Source of the DNA: JACVRX01 sp046726315 | GTDB lineage: Bacteria > Actinomycetota > Actinomycetes > Jiangellales > Jiangellaceae | Reading direction: 5' to 3' | Length of the DNA: 64,000 bases | Assembly: GCA_046726315.1 (NCBI GenBank) | Contig: JBKPAG010000014.1 | Span: 12,634 to 76,633, forward strand | In this document: piece after piece, positions 61,326 to 64,000 of the stretch | Position numbering within the stretch: the stretch's first letter is position 1 | Layout of the letters: each line of letters starts with the position of its first letter | Notes under the pieces: generated by a model | What the model saw: the letters and a program-made list of their open reading frames with translations, nothing else | Databases searched by the model: none | What the model was told of the DNA's origin: nothing | Program-made: the position numbers and the translations under genes

Positions 61326-61382
61326 TGCCATCGATGGCATCGTTCGCACTACCACTCTACGCAGGAGTGCCATCGATGGCAA
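61326..61382 (-). promoter_or_regulatory. Promoter with two identical palindromic operators for lacI-kinase-aldolase
   Basis: TGCCATCGATGGCA, a perfect 14-base dyad, occurs at 61326-61339 and 61368-61381, centres 42 bases apart (about four helical turns). On the minus strand TTGCCA (61382-61377) and TAGAGT (61359-61354), 17 bases apart, form a good promoter. One operator overlaps the -35 and the other lies just after the start. The spacing suits looping or cooperative repression by the LacI-type protein encoded downstream. Confidence 0.75.
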
Positions 61383-61428
61383 CGGACAGCGCATGGTCAG
61401 CGACTGGTCAGCGCCTGTTCGGCGCCTG

Positions 61429-62007
61429 TCACGTAGGTGGCTCGGTCAGTGCGGCAATCACGGTCCGCACCACATCGTCCGTCGGACGCTCGCCGTTCAC
61501 CGTCAAGTGCGGCCCGACCGGCTCCGAGATGTCCAGAGCCGCCGTGAATGCTGCCGAGTCGGCCACCTTCGCCGTGTCCCGGGAGGCGTCGCGAGCGCGC
61601 AGCCGGCGCACCACCATGGCGGGCTCGAGGCGCAGCCAGACGAGCAGCGATAACCCGCCGGCAGCCCGGAGTCGGCCGTCCATTGACTTCCATGCGTCCA
61701 GGTCGCGTCGCTCTTCCGTGAACGGGGCGACCATGACGACGGGCGTGCCGATGCGCAGGTTGTCCTCAGCGAGTGCGGTGATCGTCTCGTAGCGGGCCTG
61801 TCGGGTGGGGCCGGCCAGCCGAGGGTCAGTCAGGTCGTCCACCCCCACCAGACCCGCGACTACGGCGACCAGTGGGGCGGTGGCGGTGTCCTGGTCGATG
61901 AGCGCCCCGCCGAGGCGCCGAGCCAGTTCGCGGCCGACGGTGCTCTTCCCCGCGGCGGGCCAACCGGTGAGCAAGACGACGGGAGGCGCGACGTTTTCGC
62001 TACGCAT
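61429..62007 (-). CDS. P-loop kinase/AAA ATPase, shikimate- or gluconokinase-like
   Basis: 192 residues from ATG 62007; the frame is open to 62034, but MRSENVAPPVVLLTGWPAAGKSTVG is the natural start. GWPAAGKST is Walker A, LIDQDTATAPL a likely substrate region, and SLLVWLRLEPAMVVRRLRARDASRD the lid with basic residues. The size and order resemble small-molecule kinases of the NMP/shikimate/gluconate type. Which molecule is phosphorylated is unknown; in this cluster a sugar acid, ketose or aldehyde is plausible. It lies between the dehydrogenase gene and the next operon's promoter. Confidence 0.8.
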   Translation of the reverse strand: MRSENVAPPVVLLTGWPAAGKSTVGRELARRLGGALIDQDTATAPLVAVVAGLVGVDDLTDPRLAGPTRQARYETITALAEDNLRIGTPVVMVAPFTEERRDLDAWKSMDGRLRAAGGLSLLVWLRLEPAMVVRRLRARDASRDTAKVADSAAFTAALDISEPVGPHLTVNGERPTDDVVRTVIAALTEPPT

Positions 62008-62067
62008 GCAGCGGATGCTCGCACGCCCGGACATGACGCGCCGGGGCGGCCAGTTGAGTGGGTCCGG

Positions 62068-63096
62068 TCAAGGGCGAGCGTCCGCGGTGACGATCACTTT
62101 TACGTGCTCAGCCGAGGTCGCGGCAGTGAAGGCCTCGGCGACCTCGTTCAGGGCGTAGGCACCGGTGATGAAGTCCTCTGGCCGCACGACTCCCCTGCTC
62201 AGCAGGTCGATGGCCTCCGCGTAGTCCTTCGGAAGGTAGGTGGCGCTGCCCTGGATACGCACCTGCCGGTCCTGGACGAGGGGCAGCGGGATCTCGACAT
62301 CGGCGGCGGGTACTCCGACGACCACGACGGTGCCAGCGTTGAGCGCCATGACGATCGCCTGCCCGACGGTCCTGCGGACGGCTACGCAGTCGAACACGAC
62401 ATCGGCGCTCTCCCCGAGAGCGCCGCGGACGACATCCACGGTATCCGGGAGGCTGGCGTCCACCACCGCGTGGGCACCGAGGTCGAGCGCGCGGCGGCGC
62501 TTGCCGTCCAAGAGGTCCGTCACCACCACTTTTGACGCACCGTGGTCCAGAGCGACCGACAGCACCATGAGCCCGATCGTTCCGGCGCCAAGGACGGCGA
62601 CAGCCTTTCCCTTGAGCGGCGCCGCCAGGCGCACTGCGTGCACGGGCGTCGATAGCGGCTCAATGAGGACGGCCTGGCGGTCGTCGAGCTCGTCCGGGAC
62701 CGGGTGCAGGCGGTTGGCCGCGATGGTGAAGGTGTCCGCCATGCCGCCCTGCGGGTAGCCGCAGCCGAAGAACGCCAGGTTCTCGCACAGGTTCTCGCGA
62801 CCGGCACGGCACTGCTTGCAGCTCCAGCACGGCAGGGTGGGCTCGACGACTACGCGCTGCCCGACGGATGGGCCGGTTACGCCGTCCGCAGCCTCGACCA
62901 CGACGCCGAGGACCTCATGGCCCGGCGAGTAAGGCAATGGAATGAAGGGATGCCGGCCGTGCAGCGCGTGGATGTCCGAGCCGCAGATGCCGGCGGCCAC
63001 CGTGCGCACCAGGGCTTCCCCGGGCGCCGGCACGGGCACCGCGACACGCTGCACCCGCACCTCGCGGTTCGCCGAGACCACGACACGCCGCATCAT
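62068..63096 (-). CDS. Zinc-dependent medium-chain polyol dehydrogenase
   Basis: 342 residues from ATG 63096 (ATG 63093 adjacent). AAGICGSDIHALHGRHPFIPLPYSPGHEVLGVV carries the catalytic zinc Cys and His-Glu, and LPCWSCKQCRAGRENLCENLAFFGCGYPQGGMADTF the structural zinc cysteines and the loop typical of sorbitol/threonine-type dehydrogenases. VAVLGAGTIGLMVLSVALDHGASKVVVTDLLDGKRRRAL is the cofactor motif; the Asp after the second strand favours NAD. It is the first gene of the minus-strand cluster and a second candidate for polyol oxidation besides the gene at 52490. Confidence 0.88.
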   Translation of the reverse strand: MMRRVVVSANREVRVQRVAVPVPAPGEALVRTVAAGICGSDIHALHGRHPFIPLPYSPGHEVLGVVVEAADGVTGPSVGQRVVVEPTLPCWSCKQCRAGRENLCENLAFFGCGYPQGGMADTFTIAANRLHPVPDELDDRQAVLIEPLSTPVHAVRLAAPLKGKAVAVLGAGTIGLMVLSVALDHGASKVVVTDLLDGKRRRALDLGAHAVVDASLPDTVDVVRGALGESADVVFDCVAVRRTVGQAIVMALNAGTVVVVGVPAADVEIPLPLVQDRQVRIQGSATYLPKDYAEAIDLLSRGVVRPEDFITGAYALNEVAEAFTAATSAEHVKVIVTADARP

Positions 63097-63408
63097 CTCG
63101 AGACCGCGCCCATCGGAGCGGCCGACTCCGCTACAGCAGGCTCTACCACGGTCGGACCATACTGCTGCCTCCGGCCGAATCACCGGTCAGGCAGCGATTC
63201 CTCCTTAACCAGCTGCCGGGGAACGCTTCCGCCCAAGCCGTCTCCATCGCCGTGACCACATCGACCGGTGCGACACCCGGCCCAAACCTACGATCGTCAT
63301 CGTCCTCCGGCCACCCGCGCTATCAAGGGTGGGGCGGCGCTAAGAGGTCGATAGGCCTCCGTAGCTACCGGCTCAACCGGGCTTCCGTCACGTGCGCCCG
63401 GACCCTCA
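63097..63408. other. Region of about 310 bases without a recognisable gene
   Basis: It separates the dehydrogenase start from the 3' end of the small secreted protein gene and should hold the dehydrogenase promoter. A minus-strand frame containing VVTAMETAWAEAFPGSWLRRNRCL looks protein-like over some 35 codons, but it has no family I know and ends in stops. I saw no palindromic operator here, in contrast to the other operons of the cluster. Confidence 0.5.
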
Positions 63409-63711
63409 CTACTCGCCGGCTCCGCCCCTACAGAGGCCAAGCGTGCCTGGCGAGCCCTTTGGCAGTTCGTAGTACTTCCAAGAGTCCGCCGCGGTTTGAA
63501 CCTGGGATTCGTTCTGTGGTTCTTCCGTGTCAAGGTCATTCAGCCCGCTGGCGGCACAGGCCGAGTTGGCCTGATCCAGAGCCCCCGTTTCATTGGTGTT
63601 GTCAGAAATGCCTGGAGGGCCCTTCACCTCGCCAGCGAGCGCTGCACTAGATGAGACACCCACAACGGCGGCCGCGCAGAACGCGATCGCGAGCAATCGC
63701 TTCACATCCAC
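63409..63711 (-). CDS. Small secreted hypothetical protein
   Basis: 100 residues from ATG 63711, with a purine-rich GGGAGGGGGAG immediately upstream. MDVKRLLAIAFCAAAVVGVSSSAALAGEVK is a clear signal peptide with cleavage after ALA. The mature part, starting GEVKGPPGISDNTNETGALDQANSACAASGLND, has two cysteines (ACAASG and the C-terminal LCRGG) and many Asn/Glu. Similar short exported proteins with a GPPG and NSxCAxSGLND pattern occur in actinobacteria, without known function. An AT-rich stretch at 63720-63775 may contain the promoter. Confidence 0.72.
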   Translation of the reverse strand: MDVKRLLAIAFCAAAVVGVSSSAALAGEVKGPPGISDNTNETGALDQANSACAASGLNDLDTEEPQNESQVQTAADSWKYYELPKGSPGTLGLCRGGAGE

Positions 63712-63859
63712 TCCCCCTCCCGCTCTTTAAACGACGCCGTATTGACGCCGATCGAAAATATCCTTGTCCCGAATAAGCGGTGACATGCCAGGACCTTCTA
63801 GCACCCGCGGCAGGTCGCGTATAGCGCGGAGCAGTTATCTCCGTGTCCGGGCCGCCTAA

Positions 63860-63880
63860 CTAGCGACCCTTGGTCGCTAG
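63860..63880 (-). terminator. Nine-base hairpin downstream of the edge gene
   Basis: CTAGCGACC and GGTCGCTAG pair perfectly around a three-base loop. On the minus strand the hairpin starts 24 bases after the stop of the gene that runs off the right edge, so it probably terminates that gene. There is no T-run. Confidence 0.55.
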
Positions 63881-63903
63881 GTGTTTGACGGTTGTCTACG
63901 GTC

Positions 63904-64000
63904 TCAGGCTGCTGCGGTTGGGAGGCGTGCGTGGCCGAGTCGGGTGTCGAGGTGTCGGTCTATCTGGCGGATGGCGGCTCGTAGTGCCGGGGGTGCTTGT
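63904..64000 (-). CDS. 3' end of an unidentified gene, possibly of a mobile element
   Basis: The frame is open from the right edge to a TGA at 63904-63906 and encodes the last 32 residues, ALRAAIRQIDRHLDTRLGHA followed by RLPTAAA. The codons end almost only in C or A (few in G), unlike the G/C-ending codons of the neighbouring genes; this bias is frequent in actinobacterial transposase and recombinase genes. No inverted terminal repeat can be judged because most of the gene is outside the window. Confidence 0.4.
   Translation of the reverse strand, partial: QAPPALRAAIRQIDRHLDTRLGHARLPTAAA

Noticed and set aside
59674..61653. A 659-codon plus-strand frame over the FGGY kinase and LacI genes
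   Set aside because: The product is Arg/Pro/Ala-rich shadow sequence and also spans the palindromic promoter of the opposite strand.
1..64000. tRNA, rRNA, riboswitch, CRISPR array, prophage or defence system
   Set aside because: No cloverleaf-like arms with a CCA end, no rRNA core sequence, no regularly spaced repeats and no phage, restriction or toxin-antitoxin genes were found by eye; the ribbon-helix-helix gene at 41915 has no toxin partner.

Overview
The window is a high-GC, densely packed stretch from an actinobacterium. The evidence is strong C/G third-position bias, many GTG starts, -35/-10 elements visible only sporadically, an F420/PPOX-type oxidoreductase, relics of a deazaflavin nitroreductase and of LuxR-type AAA regulators, and an MmpL-like transporter. 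The order cannot be fixed from sequence alone. No rRNA, tRNA, CRISPR array, prophage or complete insertion sequence is visible.

Most of the window is a sugar-catabolism island built from separate modules. (1) 1-3.4 kb: ordinary housekeeping-like genes and a decayed stretch. (2) 3.4-16.2 kb: an L-rhamnose module. A truncated LacI-type gene and a broken GH3/GH78 hybrid precede rhaI-rhaEW-rhaB-lutA-lutB-lutC and a GH43 gene. The order predicts L-rhamnose to DHAP plus L-lactaldehyde, L-lactate and pyruvate. The GH hybrid and rhaB each carry an apparent single-base frameshift. (3) 16.3-21 kb: an araD relic, then an RbsB/A/C-type sugar ABC importer and a LacI-type gene; the two promoter regions share an operator-like sequence. 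(4) 21.3-33.2 kb: an L-arabinose module with a sugar dehydrogenase, araB-araD-araA, a divergent LacI-type regulator with a tandem palindromic operator, a MalEFG-type ABC importer and a GH42 glycosidase. (5) 33.2-52 kb: a mixed accessory region with MarR, PPOX, Gfo/Idh/MocA, GH3, ChrA, hemerythrin, a ribbon-helix-helix regulator plus polyester-type esterase, SMP-30, small enzymes, an O-methyltransferase, an MmpL-like exporter and AraC. Several decayed genes are scattered through it. (6) 52.1-63.1 kb: a single-strand catabolic cluster on the minus strand. It has two dehydrogenases, a small P-loop kinase, LacI + FGGY kinase + LacD-like class I aldolase, and LacI + ABC ATPase + permease + binding protein + dehydrogenase. 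It looks like a complete uptake-oxidation-phosphorylation-aldol cleavage route for a polyol or rare ketose whose substrate cannot be named from sequence. (7) 63.4-64 kb: a small secreted protein and the 3' end of an unidentified gene.

Two themes recur. Regulation is mostly by LacI-family proteins, each next to perfect palindromes of unrelated sequence (TGACTACGTAGTCA, GACAGCGCTGTC, TGCCATCGATGGCA, and ATACGTTYGCA-type sites). Gene decay is concentrated at module boundaries, where I could read relics of at least eight families by joining frames by eye. Some single-base lesions could be assembly errors, so the frameshift calls need read-level confirmation.
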